NCBI RefSeq assembly: GCF_000003815.2
Contig: NC_049995.1
Coordinates: 17,580,356 to 17,644,355, forward strand
DNA length: 64,000 bases
Origin: Branchiostoma floridae
Lineage: Eukaryota > Chordata > Leptocardii > Amphioxiformes > Branchiostomatidae
Direction of reading: 5' to 3'
Below, piece by piece: positions 34,758 to 46,993 of the stretch. Position numbers and translations under genes: made by a program. How positions within the stretch are numbered: position 1 is the stretch's first letter; every line of letters begins with the position of its first letter. The notes under the pieces were generated by a model. That model searched no databases. It was not told where the DNA came from and worked only from the letters and a program-made list of their open reading frames with translations.

Positions 34758-35113
34758 CAGGCTTTTAGCCAGACATGCGTCAACGCATCATCTGGACGCA
34801 CTTTTCTTAGAATAAGAAGAAATTTGACGCTCTGGACGCCCTTACGCTGGGGAAAAAATCCTCTGACAGGCATGAAATTTGATTGACCAGGGATGCTATC
34901 AGGTCATCTGTGGTCACAGTCTTCTACTATGACCTCTGTAACAGTATTTTTTACCTCTTTAAGGATACCTTAGAATGCACCATTTTAACTTAAAATCATC
35001 ACAATCTCTGCACCATGGAAGGTGGATGCCCCCGGACCCCCCTACAATAGTCACTTACCGTGACTCACCAATAAATTTGGACTCCCTATAATAAAATCCT
35101 AGCTAAAAGCCTG
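34758..35113. mobile_element. hAT-like MITE, 'CAGGCTTTTAGC' family, intact copy
   Basis: CAGGCTTTTAGCCAG at the left, TAGCTAAAAGCCTG at the right, with a perfect 8-bp target duplication CTAGTACA (34750-34757 and 35114-35121). Confidence 0.8.
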
Positions 35114-36001
35114 CTAGTACATGCACTTAGTACATGTCTATCACACTGGTCTTGTGTGTAGCCTTATAACATGTACGATGTATGATAGATTTGTGTATTG
35201 TCATTTTTCCATACGCAGTTCTATGTAAAAAAAAATTTGCAAGACCATCAGGCATATTGAGCCGTACTGACCATATGCCTGCGTACATAAACCAACAAAA
35301 AACAATTAACGTGCTTGTATTGTGCATACGACTGTGTATGAAAGTATTGCAAATACAGCTCCCTTAGATACAACTTTTACCTGTAGGACCTGGTTGTATA
35401 CCATGGCTGTACAAAGATGTGTCCCATAATGTATATACTTAAACCCCTTCCCACTTGAAGTAGTAAATGCACTGAGTCTCGTCAGCAACCAAATATATCT
35501 CAGATCATGTGACAAATTTCATATATATAAACTTAAGATTGTTCTGGGAAATGTTGTATTTTCTTGTTTCCTTTTGGGATTATACTTTTAAATCTTGCAT
35601 CATATTCTAGTTGTGACACGAAGCCAATTTTGGTCGCTGTTCAGTCAACCTGAGTGTTTGCTGTCTGTCTGGTGGAAAGTGGGTCTTAGAGATTAATTTT
35701 GTACCAAGTTGTATCCACCCCCCCCCCCCCCACACACACACATACATGTATACAATGTACACAGCCTTAAGCCAACTATATAGATGTGTCAGTCACTTGT
35801 CAGTCTTGAATAAGTATGTTTTTGTGGCCATCTTTGTGTCTGTAAATAATGTTCTACGGTATGTAAGTGACCTTATTTGTTTTCTATATGGAGTAAAATA
35901 AAATGAAAAAGTACAGACTGGTAAAATATGTGTCATTCTTGTTCAGGTTAACGCAGGCTTCTAGACAGCGTCCATCTTTTGATGGAATTTTGTACTCTCA
36001 A

Positions 36002-36187
36002 AGCAGAGGTTAGGCTCCGAGCCTCCGGCTGTTTTTTTTAGTCGTTTTTATCGGGCGTTCTATTTCTTATTTTATCTTGCTGTGTCAAAACCTTGGCTGG
36101 CGTACTTCAAGAAAAATGACAAAATAGAAAGCCCGGCAAAAACGACTAAAAAAAAGTTACAAAAACAGCCGGAGCCTAACCTCTGCT
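36002..36187. mobile_element. Fold-back MITE
   Basis: GCAGAGGTTAGGCTCCGAGC with CTCCGGCTGTTTTT at the left, and AAAACAGCCGGAGCCTAACC with TCTGC at the right. Confidence 0.65.
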
Positions 36188-36661
36188 TGGAGAGTAGGAA
36201 TTTTGTAGCTGGGGACGAACAAAAATCAGCATGTACCTGTACAGATATCAATTGAACCAAAATTTTCCTGGGGGAGCATGCCCGTGGACCCACTTGGATC
36301 ACAGTGCCTTCTACAGAATTTATTTCAAAATCAAGGGGAGAAAAAAACTTTTGGCTGGCAAGAACACTGGGCTTTAACGTTACATTTCCACAAACAGGCC
36401 TGGCGAGCAGTTTTTGGGAACAAAGGGTATGAATGAATGAATGAATGATTTTATTACTCTTCAATCGTACAGGGTACAATGTATGGCAACCAATAACAAC
36501 TAATGGCTATACAGACAATACAAGAGACAAAACGGACCAAAAATTATGCAACAGCAACTGGTAGATAAACTTTTTACTTTGACTTTGACTTTATTAAGAT
36601 CCACAATTTGAAATTCTTGTTACTGCAAAAAGGCCCCTGGGTAGGAATTATGACGTAGGCC

Positions 36662-37023
36662 CAGGGTAGTAGCCAGCACCCGTCCTTCAGTCCCTGAAGG
36701 AATTTTGCAGCTGGGGACAGAAAAAAATTTTGCCCATTCCGTCCTCTGTAATGGACAAAAATCTATATGTAAAGTCAGTAAAGATATAAAAAACTGTCTT
36801 CTTGTGTAATTTTAACAAAAACAGATGAACAGCTTAGTCTACCAGCAAAATCTACACCTCAAAATGCAGAAAACTGGGTTTAAGGTGGTCAAGATTTCAA
36901 AATTTTTCAGGGGAATATGCCCCTGGATCCCCTTAGGAACATTATGCCTTCGGCTCGACGTCTCGTTCTATTTGATTCAAAATCGAGGGGACTGAAAATG
37001 ATTTCAGGCTGGCTACAACCCTG
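36662..37023. mobile_element. hAT-like MITE, 'TAGCCAGC' family copy 1
   Basis: CAGGGTAGTAGCCAGCACCC at the left, GGCTGGCTACAACCCTG at the right. Flanks CGTAGGCC / TGTAGGCC, an 8-bp duplication with one mismatch. Confidence 0.78.
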
Positions 37024-37369
37024 TGTAGGCCTATTATTTATAAGGGCTATTAGCATGAAGTCATCCTGGGAAATAATCAGCTATTTGTACATGCTTTATT
37101 TTCAGCAAAACTAAAAGTGGCCCTAGCAACAGTGGGTCGCAGCTCTATGAATATAAACTCAGACATAAAATGCAGAAACTGCGGGCGCAATTATAACTGT
37201 GGTGTGATGCCGCAACCATTTCCTGGCACCCCATTTGCACGGGGCTGTGAGAATGTGAGACAGCGAGCTCCGTACCATACGTGCCAGTCTACCACTACAT
37301 ACTTTGCATATAGCTCGGGCCTGACAAGTTTAAACAATGTCTATAGTACAGGCTGATTGCATCAGGTTG

Positions 37370-37610
37370 GTACGTCACTGAATAAAGTGACTTTTTACAA
37401 CCATTGCTTTATTCACACCAACTATTCGGTGACTGTCTGTCCCCTTCTTCAGGCCAATTCTGACTTGTGAACTGTTAGCAGCGCCACCTGTCCTGCAGTA
37501 CAATGTGAACCTGTCAGAATTGCCCTGAAGAAGGTGACAGACGGTCACTGAAACGTCAGGGTGAATAAAATAATGGTTGTGTAAAAAGAGTCTCTTTATT
37601 CAGGCTGATT
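37370..37610 (+). mobile_element. Dispersed retroelement fragment with CTTCTTCAG / CTGAAGAAG motifs
   Basis: CTGAATAAAGTGACTTTTTA, CCCCTTCTTCAGGCCAATTC, then CCCTGAAGAAGGTGACAGAC and GGTCACTGAAACGTCAGGGT. A related piece occurs at 31253-31330. This wording recurs at ends of Penelope-like elements in other animals, but I cannot confirm the family. Confidence 0.4.
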
Positions 37611-38983
37611 GCATGTTGAAACGTACAGTCAAACATGTAACCACCTCTACAATGTACATATGGACCACCTGGCCATTGTGACACTTGACATTTTGTTTTT
37701 CGCAACTGACAGAAGCATTAGAAATCTCAGAGACCAGATTTTATAATAATAATGAAAGACCTTTATTGTACATTCATGCCTCGACGGGCTAGGTACAGGT
37801 CAGTGATAACAGACATATGCAGAGACAACAAGATACAATTTAACTAATTGAAGGTACTAGGCTAACAGGATGGTCGACATCTTCTCGCTTCTTTGTACAG
37901 GTGTAGATATAGGAACAGATAATGTTTGATATACAGGGTTTATCTAGGCGCATAAAATTAGTCATGCTCACAGTGCAAAAGAAGTCTTTTAAATAATTAT
38001 ATTTAGTTTGCCTCACCCAAGTCTGATCTCTTCAAATTTAGAAAGTTTTATGGTCAGCGTGTTGGTATCCTGGTGACATCAGCTCCCACATTGGTTCCCT
38101 TCGACTGCCACAGTGACTGGCATTAAAAAATCCCGAGGTCTGCACACTTTCAAGTTATACCTTTTTGAGAAGGCCTTGATGACAATGGAAGTCATAGGGT
38201 GATTTTTATAAGATAACCGATTTATGATAGATGAGTTCCTCTTAGGTTTGATACATTCTAAGCAATATACTGATGATTTTTGACTGTTCAAAATTCCAGT
38301 GTTTAAAACAATGTCAAATGGTATCTTAAAAGTTTGTATACATGATTTTCATAACCTTTAAGTCCTCTTCAAATTTTATGTGTTGATGAATATCATTTAG
38401 TTCTATTAGCAGCACTAAAGGCTACAGAGACTTATTTTTAGAGTGTTTCTTATCTCTGTCAGAATTATCAACAAATCAGAAATAGAAATACTGTCCCTGC
38501 CTTGAAATACACAACATAGAGGGCATGTAATCGAACAGAAATGCACATGAACTTGATAGGGGTGAAAAGTTCGCCACTCATAAACCATTTGCAGAGCGAA
38601 CGCTCCCGCCACGTGCTAGTGTGTCACATATAATGTCAGGGTTAACTGCTTCTCAAACACCAAGCCCAAGTTCATCAACACGACAAAGTTCGAGCCCAAC
38701 TGGCAATTGAAACTGACCCTGACCCCATGTCCCCAAAAGACAGGCTCGCCAAAACTCGGGTCAAACGAGACTTTGAAACAAGACCGTTTGTATTTGAGCG
38801 GGATGTTGATAGAAATAACTGGGTGTACATTGTATATTCCAATCAAAATGGCATCCCTAAATGGGGAAGGCATGTCATTGATGTATGAGGGAGTTTGTCT
38901 GAATCCAAACTGGCAATGATGTCACCCTGAAGTACTGTCAACACTGTCAAAACAGAGTCATCTGTCTTTGTCATGCAGTAGAG

Positions 38984-39348
38984 CAGGGTTGTAGCCAGCC
39001 TGAAATCATTTTCAGTCCCCTCGATTTTGAATCAGAAAGAATGAGACGTCGAGCCGAAGGCATAACGTTCCTAAGGGGATCCGGGTGCATACTCCCCTGA
39101 AAAATTTTGAAATCTAGACCACCTTAAACCCAATTTTCTGCATTTTGAGGTGTAGATTTTGCTGGTAGACTAAGCTGTTCATCTGTTTTTGTTAAAATTA
39201 CACAAGAAGACAGTTTTTTTATATCTTTACTGACTTTACAAATATAGTTTTTGTCCATTACAGAGGACGGAATGGGGAAAACTTTTTTCAGTCCCCAGCT
39301 GCAAAATTCCTTCAAAGGACTGAAGGACGGGTGCTGGCTACTACCCTG
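38984..39348. mobile_element. hAT-like MITE, 'TAGCCAGC' family copy 2
   Basis: CAGGGTTGTAGCCAGCCTG at the left, GGTGCTGGCTACTACCCTG at the right. Perfect 8-bp duplication CAGTAGAG at 38976-38983 and 39349-39356. Confidence 0.85.
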
Positions 39349-39747
39349 CAGTAGAGGGAAGATGTCCACGTGTTATAGAGAAGACTATCTGTTTTTTTCG
39401 GGTTTGCTTCCTCAATATTGTAGATGCACATGACACAAAAATATATATGTTTGTCAGATTGAACCACCATGATATGTTGATGGTACTGCAATATTTTTTA
39501 TTATTCAATTGTCAGCTAAACTTAAAAATGTTCAACAGGCCTTTTGAAGGAGCTTGTTTTCATTCCTCTATTTCTCTAATGTCAGTTCCTACAGATTTGT
39601 GGGGACTCGCTTTAAAGAATTGGACAACAGATTGCAAATATGTTGTGTCTTTCCAAACTTAAGTTAACATCTGCTTTTGCTGGCTCATATATGTCTGCTC
39701 TCCTAGCCCTACAACGAGAAACATTAACCATTATACATGCTTCCCTC

Positions 39748-40081
39748 CAGGGATAAACAAGTCCACTAGCCCTATAGTGCCGGGCAAGTGAAAATGCCAA
39801 TCAGGCAAGTGCATGTCCTTCCCCACTTGCCCGATCGGACAAGTTAGCTTTTCTCGATTGTGGGAGATTTTGATGTACTTGCTACCTTTCAAAGTCATGA
39901 CATCAAGCATTGATTAACACAGAAAATAGAGCCAATAACAAAAATTCCATTGAAGGCCATGAATATACATAGAAAAATGTCATTTAGTTTTCGGGCAAGT
40001 GAAAAGTTGGTTCGGGCAAGTAAATTTTTTAAGTACTTGCCCGATAGGACAAGTCAATTTTAGAAAACTTGTCCAACCCTG
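39748..40081. mobile_element. MITE, 'GGGCAAGTG' family copy 3
   Basis: CAGGGATAAACAAGTCCACT at the left, CTTGTCCAACCCTG at the right; CCCTC directly repeated at 39743-39747 and 40082-40086. Confidence 0.75.
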
Positions 40082-41351
40082 CCCTCTATCTATTGTAGAA
40101 GAGGTATGCTGCGACAATGACAACTGTATCACAGCAGTTAGTTCTTGGAAACATTTTGCATTAAATTTTGCAGATCCAACCATGACTAAAAACCACCACG
40201 AAAAAAAAGCAAAGTCATATGTACACATCCTTCGGTACATTGATATACATGTTTATTGCAATGCCATACCCCTTACATTAAAATTTTCTAATTTTTAAAA
40301 AACCTTCCTGTAGGTATAAGGGGACAGCACAATATTGTGCATGTATCTAGCTGTTACTTACCAGTATATTGAGGTACTAGAAACCTGGCATGTCTTTAAC
40401 TGTAGCAAATTTGGCGGTTTCTAATTCTATTTCAAGCAATACAATACGGATATGGTCTCGGAAATGTGTTTCACAAAATAACATTTTCCCTTCAAGCTTT
40501 TGTCTTAAATGTTGAAAGTACAAATCCAAGAGAAAATATACACACAGAATACATATCATGATGGCATGTTAAAAACTTCATCCCGTCAACTTTCCCCCTT
40601 AATCAAATCATATGTACTCGCATACAAAAACCATTGGTTAGTTAATATTAAGCACTTTTATACAAATTTCATAAAAACAATTTCCATCAAACATCTACAA
40701 TGCCATAATTCTAACTACTTAATATCATCAAGATATACATTGGCAAGATCATTAAAAGATACAGCAAGGCCATAAAATGATACTGACTTGCATACTGTCC
40801 ATTCAAAGAGCACTGTTCAACCTAATAAAATGGAAAATTTGTTGTTATCTTTTTCAAGTCTTGTTAAAACTTTCAAGTACAGTGCTTCATCACAAAAGAA
40901 TGACCGTCACAATACTTTCCAAAGCGACACGTTTTGAAGGCACCACTCATACTTGGTCACGGGTAACTTTGAGTGAAATTTTGTTACACTTTTTCTACAC
41001 GTACTTCAAATAATGTAACAGTCAGCTTAATACAAAACTGTAGTACATATCATGTATAGGCAAGAGGTTGCGGTCCAAGAGGTTTGTTTCCAAATTACTT
41101 TTTACAGAGTATTTAGCAGTAGATATAAAGGATGTGATAATGCGATACGTAACATTATCTATTAATTATAATGGTAACATTCAAAATTATTTTAAAATCA
41201 ATGTTGTAGCTATCTAAAGATGACCAAAGAAAACATTGTATACAGTTTGGTGCACGATCATGATTTCTTGCATCATGCATGCATAGGCACAACCAAATTT
41301 TGGCTAGCTTTCAGTTATAAAAACAGTGTGTTAAGAAACGTTATGCCACTG

Positions 41352-41692
41352 CAGGGCTCTAGCCAGCGTCCGTTTTTCCGTCAATTGACGGAAATGTGCT
41401 GCGTCTGACGGAAAATTTTTAAAACCAATCCGTCAACCTTGACGGACAAAAATCCTTGGTAGAAGCTACAGGCGGCTTGGGGACGCTGTCCACGGCCGTT
41501 AAAAGCCACACACTGTTTGTTTTGCTATTGTTATGATTGTGGACAATGTGTGTCGGCGCCCTTTCGCATACGATAATCTCATTAAAACCCGTTTTTCCAG
41601 GTCTCAGTTCAGTCCTTCTAATTAATTTTTGCGGTTTTCCCGACGATTGTAATTGGCTGACGGAAAAAAATTTCGAGCTGGCTAAAGCCCTG
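41352..41692. mobile_element. hAT-like MITE, 'CAGGGCTCTAGCC' family copy 1
   Basis: CAGGGCTCTAGCCAGCGTCC at the left, GAGCTGGCTAAAGCCCTG at the right; perfect 8-bp duplication TGCCACTG (41344-41351 and 41693-41700). Confidence 0.85.
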
Positions 41693-41864
41693 TGCCACTG
41701 GTATGCAACAATGTATGATTCTATAGGGCAAATTAATGCACCGCAAGAAGTCTTACTGAATCGCAAGGCGTCAACTATCAAAAATGAGAGGACCCATCTG
41801 GCTATCGTCAGTGATGATAATTATAAAATGCCTGTCATATCCTAATGTTGGTACTTTCTCACAT

Positions 41865-42216
41865 CAGGGCTCTAGCCAGCGTCCGCTTTCCCGTCAATTG
41901 ACGGAAATTTGTTGCGTCTGACGGAAAATTTTTTAAACCAATCCGTCAACTTTGACGGACAAAAATCTGATAAAAGCTCCTTGGTGGAAGCTACAGGCTG
42001 CTTGGAGACGCCGTCCACGGCCGTAAAAGCCACACACTGTTTGTTTTGCTATTGTTATGATTGTTGATAATGTGTGTCGGTGCCCTTTCACATACGATAA
42101 TCTCATTAAAACCCGTTTTTCAAGGTCTCAGTTCAGTCTCTCTAACTCCTGGAATAGTGTTTTCGCGACAAAGGAAATGGCTGACGGAAAAAAATGTCGA
42201 GCTGGCTAGAGCCCTG
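41865..42216. mobile_element. hAT-like MITE, 'CAGGGCTCTAGCC' family copy 2
   Basis: Same ends as the copy at 41352, same direction; perfect 8-bp duplication TCTCACAT (41857-41864 and 42217-42224). The two insertions are only about 170 bp apart. Confidence 0.85.
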
Positions 42217-43030
42217 TCTCACATCATATTCAGAATCTCAAGGGGGTTATATCATGATAATAACCCCATACCAATCGCAATCATAATTGAATATGGTTAC
42301 AGTGTACCTAATGGTTGTTTAACATCATAATTACTTAATGTCAACTTGGGCCAGAGTCACCACAGCACTGTGATCATCATGATGATTCTTTGTAAACTTG
42401 AAGGTTGCATTATGAAAGTCAACTATTTTCCTTACAATTTACATGATTAAGCCTTCAAAATTTACAAGGTACATGTATATGCTAGCATGACAGTGTTCCT
42501 TCTAGGTCTACTTCTGCTTCAACCCTAAGTAAAGTGAAAAGTCTCATTCAATTGAAATATTCAAGTTTTTTCTGACTGGTAAACGGAGGTCAACAAGTTT
42601 CATATTTCATGGCTGTATCTCCAGCCTTCTTCAGTTCGAATGATCCACTACCTGCAAGTGTCAATTTTGTGACAGGTCAGACAGTGTCATAGACAAGAAA
42701 CTGATAAAAATCTTTTTTTTACCTTAAAATGACAGATCTAACAATACAAACTAATAAGGTTCCCAAGCGAACGGTGGGATGGGGGAAAATTACTTCAGGA
42801 GACAACCCTGCGTGTCATGTGACTCAACCAGCAATGGTCATTCTACATGACGAAGGCCAGAGACATAATAGCCAACAATTTGGTAGGCCCTAGCACCATT
42901 CCATATGCAAGGGTAGAAAAATCTTATTTCGAAAATCGCATCTTTTACTGGACATGGGTGAACTTATGAAAATGCAAAAATGTCCTTGTTGGCTAATTAG
43001 TGCTAATTACAGAGCTATAACGAGTTGCCA

Positions 43031-46000
43031 TTAGCAACAGCTGCCCCGCCCTTCTGGCTCATCTGTGGTTGTTCCGTCCAGCATGATCTTGTCTTTGTCC
43101 ACTTGATCGTCGTAACTGTTCGCCTTGTCATTCGCTAGTATCTGTGATGGGAACACAACAAAATAACATCGTAACTGTTCGCCTTGTCATTCGCTAGTAT
43201 CTGTAATGGGAACACAACAAAATAACATCGTAACTGTTCGCCTTGTCATTCGCTAGTATCTGTAATGGGAACACAACAAAATAACATCGTAACTGTTCGC
43301 CTTGTCGTTCGCTAGTATCTGTAATGGGAACACAACAAAATAACATCGTAACTGGCCGCCTTGTCATTCGCTAGTATCTGTAATGGGAACACAACAAAAT
43401 AACATCGTAACTGTTGGCCTTGTCGTTCGCTAGTATCTGTAATGGGAACACAACAAAATAACATCGTAAGTGTTCGCCTTGTCGTTCGCTAGTATCTGTA
43501 ATGGGAACACAACAAAATAACATCGTAACTGTTCGCCTTGTCGTTCGCTAATATCTGTAATGGGAACACAACAAAATAACATCGTAACTGTTCGCCTTGT
43601 CGTTCGCTAATATCTGTAATGGGAACACAACAAAATAACATTGTAAGTGTTCGCCTTGTCATTCGCTAGTATCTATGATTGAGAACAAAATGAGATATTG
43701 TTCGAGAAAAAAAAATTTTCTCACATAAAGTGTGTACTTTTTTAACTTTTCAAAATTTGAAAGGTGTTGCAAGTTGTTGCCAAAGTTGGGGTGCATACTT
43801 TAAATGAGGTTAGCATCTACTGTACATATAGCTTTTATTTTGATCAGATGATATACATATATTTATAGGACCCATTCTAGAACTAAGGAACCTTGAAAAC
43901 ACCTCCCCCAAAAATAGAAATATCATGTAAATTTGTCATTCCCTTGTTTAGTTATCCTCCCTACGAGATTTCGACAAAACCACCCTTGCAGTTCCAGAGT
44001 AACCTGCTAGGGGGTCCAAACATACACCATGTATCTCTTATGTCACAAGCTAATGACAAACCAGGGGGCCCAAACTTGACCTTGACCATTTTTCATGAGA
44101 TAATAAGACCTACCCTTGTGACGAGATATCTGGCGGCCTCGTCTATGTTGATATTCTCCTTGGCAGACGTCTCGAACCAACCGATGAAACTTTTCTCCTT
44201 ACAGTACTCGTCCATCTGGGACGTGTTGTTTACCATGCCTTCCTTTGCCTGGTCACACTGAAACAAAAACATATACACAAACATAAACACAAATATAAAC
44301 ATCAACATAAACATGAGTCTATGTGAGATGTGTTGTTTACCATGCCTTCCTTTGCCTGGTCACACTGAGACAGAAAATTCTCAAATTAGAGTCATTTCTA
44401 CACAGACACAGTTTAAACAGATATAGGTACCGGCAACACAGATACATAATTATACAAAAGCCTAGCCTCCTTCACAGATTTCGATTGGGGATTCCAACAG
44501 GGCTGGCTGTACGCTGGTTCACAATTTTCAATGTTGGTTCTCTGATGTTGGGAAAGGAAGTATGCATAGGAAAGGAGTCTGCCGTGGAAGGGAGTTTGTA
44601 GGGGAATCAGGGCAAAACTCCCTTCCTGCCCTGCCCCCCCAAAGAAAGCCCGCTCAAAGTCTGCAAAGCCGGTGTGTTGAGCCAAGGGGCAGAAATACCA
44701 GCTAGTACATGATTGTATATATACATATAGATACAGATACAGATCTTGTAGAAAAGTTTTCTCACCTTATTGGCCAATAAGACAGCAGGAATGGACTGGC
44801 CGTTGGGAAGCTGAACTTTGCTGTCAAGGTCGTTTTTCCACTTGGAGACGGCCTCGAAGGTCGATGCTCTCGTGACGTCGAACACTACAAACGCCCCTAC
44901 TGCCTCCTTGTAGTATACTCTGGTCATGTTGCCGAACCGCTCTTGTCCTGTATTTTACACACAAAAAATAGTACACTTAAAGTGACTGTATCATTAAAAT
45001 GATGACATATTTTGCTAATAACAGTTGTGCCCAAGCAGAGTTCCGCATGTAGAAAAATGGTAAGTAGAAATTTCAATCTATTTGTGCTGAAATTTAAACT
45101 GACAAATATGTTGAAAACTCAGCAGCTATACTTCACATGATTCCAATCAATTGTAAAATGTGAAAATTTAAACTATCAATTTTTTTACAGTTGAAAAGCA
45201 GCTGTTCGCAAATGCCAAATTTCTACATTAAATCATTCAAAAAGGGTCAAGTTGCCCATGCATCTGAGTGTATTTGACAGATGCTTAAGCATGGTGCCAA
45301 TCTCCATTTCTGTACTAGTATGTGAGCCCTTGGGCCACGCATTTGTGCAAGTCACTATAGCAGGAGGCTGGTCCTCTCCTGGTAGAATTTCTAGTGCTGT
45401 GTGTTTAACTCCCACACTAGTACTCTTCATCATTAGTGCTCAGTACCAAGGAGAGAATGCAGCATGTATCATGTTCAAAGTGTATGGTATGACTCAGCCG
45501 GGGATCAAACTAAAGACCTACTGATCATGATCATGAATGCAAGGCAAAGACTCTACCCCAGGGTTGTAGCCAGCCCGAAATCATTTTCAGTCCCCTTGAT
45601 TTTGAATGGGAATCCTATCGAGCACCGGCATGGCGTGACGTTGCGTGTCATTTCTAGGGGGTCTGGGTCCCAGAAAATCTTTAAATCAAGACCGTCTGAA
45701 ACACTTTTTCCTGTATTTTGAGGTGCAAATTTTGCTTGTAGACTAAGCTGTTCAATGGCATTTGTTTTGGTGAAGAAGAACACATGGTTTTTTTTTTATA
45801 TCTTTACATATCAATTTTTGTCTGTCCCAGGGGACAGAATGGGGAAAACTTTTTTCAGTCCCCAGCTGCAAAATTCCTTCAAAGGACTTATTTCTTTTTT
45901 ATTATATACATGTAGGAGGACAGGTGCTGGCTACAACCTTGCTCTACCCACATGTCGACTGCACCAGCTATGTTTTATTTTGCTTTAAGAATCAATGGAT

Positions 46001-46993
46001 GAAACTTTTACCTGCGATGTCCCATAGTTGTAACCTGATCAGTGTGTCCGCATCCCAGTTGATGACCTTCAGGGCGAAGTCCACCCCAATCTGTGGTCTG
46101 AAGGTCAGGGACCACAAACAAAATATTGTACCATTCACTCATAATGACGTAATTTAGTTCCAAATTTTAACCTTTATGTGGTAACTAGCACCCTTATGAA
46201 ATTCATTCTCAAGTTTTGCAAACCAAAACTATCAAATGTTATAACATGATTGATTAAATTTTCATAACTCCATCCGGTGCCAGAATACTGCCACATCCAA
46301 AAAAAATTATGTCAAAGTTGATATTAATTCAGAGTAAGCTTATTACTTTGTAAGTTCAGTTCAGTTTGTCCTATGTGAAAACTTACCAAAAGGCAGAACT
46401 AGGATCTTCAAGAGCTCAACCATGAGACTGTAACAGAGTGGTATTCAAGTACCGCCTACTGTCCTTGCCCAAGGGCTCTAGAGCTTTTGTGGTGACAGCG
46501 ATAGCGGCCATGACTTGTAATCTGCCACCCCGGGTTTGATCCCGGGTGGGGGCATGTTGTTTCTTTCTGTTCTACTCGCCCCTCTGGTTGTTTCAAGGCT
46601 ACCAGGCTGAGGTTAGCTACAGGAACAGGCTTCCCTCGGAATCTATACCGTCAGTAATATATTTTGGAAATTTCTCCCAGTGAAAACCCAGTAGAAGGAT
46701 ACAGTGGCCCTGTAGTGCTGTGAGAAGAACAGGTGCACGTATCTCTTGATGATGGAAGTCTTCCTTAAGTTACTAGTATATTAACCAGACTTAAGCTACA
46801 GGGACACCCCTCTGAATTTATACCATCAGTAGTATTTACATGCACAGAAAACTTAGTAAAAGGATACAGTAGCCCTGTAGTGCTGAGAGAAGAACTGGTG
46901 CACGTATCTCTTGATGATGGAGGTTTTTCCCGTCCCCAGGTCTCCGATCACCAGGATCTTGTACAGGTGCTCCTTCTTGTCTCCTGAGGACGC
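43031..46993 (-). CDS. RAB32: Rab32/Rab38-type small GTPase (start exon uncertain)
   Basis: Five exons join in phase: 46868-46993, 46012-46090, 44766-44947, 44114-44257, 43031-43141 (stop at 43031-43033). Motifs in order: KILVIGDLGTGKTSIIKRYV (P-loop), RATIGVDFALKVINWD (switch I and the family-specific Ile-Gly-Val-Asp-Phe-Ala), LQLWDIAGQERFGNMTRVYY (WDIAGQ instead of WDTAGQ is a Rab32/38/29 hallmark), LLANKCD, GWFETSAKENINIDEAARYL and the prenylation tail GRGSCC. Rab32 works on lysosome-related organelles and at mitochondria-ER contacts. Closer to Rab32 than Rab38 by the MTRVYYKEAVGAFVVFDVTR block, but a single chordate ancestor is possible. The first listed exon begins in phase 0 without a Met; an ATG-only exon at 56366 is one candidate. 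Confidence 0.92.
43142..43690 (-). repeat. Tandem array copying the 3' splice site and start of the last Rab exon
   Basis: Ten 59-bp steps (exon-start copies at about 43141, 43200, 43259 and onward to 43672), each holding TTGTTGTGTTCCCATTACAG and then the start of the exon (ILANDKANSY). The period is not a multiple of three, so choosing an outer splice site and reading through would shift the frame. Confidence 0.9.
44326..44372 (-). repeat. Duplicate of the start of Rab exon 44114-44257
   Basis: GTGTTGTTTACCATGCCTTC and TTTGCCTGGTCACACTGA repeat 44222-44260, including the splice acceptor. Truncated, so non-coding. Confidence 0.75.
45243..45558 (-). mobile_element. SINE family A, reverse copy
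   Basis: Complement of the 5007-5278 SINE: GAGCCCTTGGGCCACGCATT in the body, and a decayed tRNA-like head GACTCAGCCGGGGATCAAAC at the right. Interrupts the intron next to a hAT-like MITE at 45559. Confidence 0.6.
45559..45941. mobile_element. hAT-like MITE, 'TAGCCAGC' family copy 3
   Basis: CAGGGTTGTAGCCAGCCCG at the left, GGTGCTGGCTACAACCTTG at the right; perfect 8-bp duplication CTCTACCC (45551-45558 and 45942-45949). It landed exactly at the edge of the SINE. Confidence 0.85.
46436..46610 (+). mobile_element. tRNA-derived SINE (family B) copy 2
   Basis: CCCCGGGTTTGATCCCGGG (B-box region) with GTACCGCCTACTGTCCTTGC upstream, as in the reverse copy at 23690-23890. Confidence 0.6.
46696..46766 (-). 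repeat. Duplicate of the 3' end of the Rab P-loop exon
   Basis: AGGATACAGTGGCCCTGTAG through GCACGTATCTCTTGATGATG repeats 46861-46925, covering SIIKRYVH.FFSQHYRAT and the GTATCC donor, but lacks the P-loop half. A duplication of a 5' splice site with its exon end. Confidence 0.8.

Larger units (their letters stand above)
33275..43030. other. Intergenic region between SMNDC1 and RAB32-like, no gene seen
   Basis: About 9.7 kb. Apart from the SMNDC1 3' UTR at the left edge (its poly-A site was not found), it is filled with MITEs and other repeats listed separately. Reading frames in it are short and lack recognisable domains. Stretches such as 37620-38980 and 40090-41350 show nothing I can name. 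Confidence 0.6.

Noticed and set aside
37117-37356. Small Cys-containing plus-strand frame
   Set aside because: No family recognised, no splice context, and it lies between dispersed repeats.
43142-43690. CRISPR-like array of regular repeats
   Set aside because: Units are contiguous with no variable spacers, in a eukaryotic intron, and copy the adjacent exon edge.
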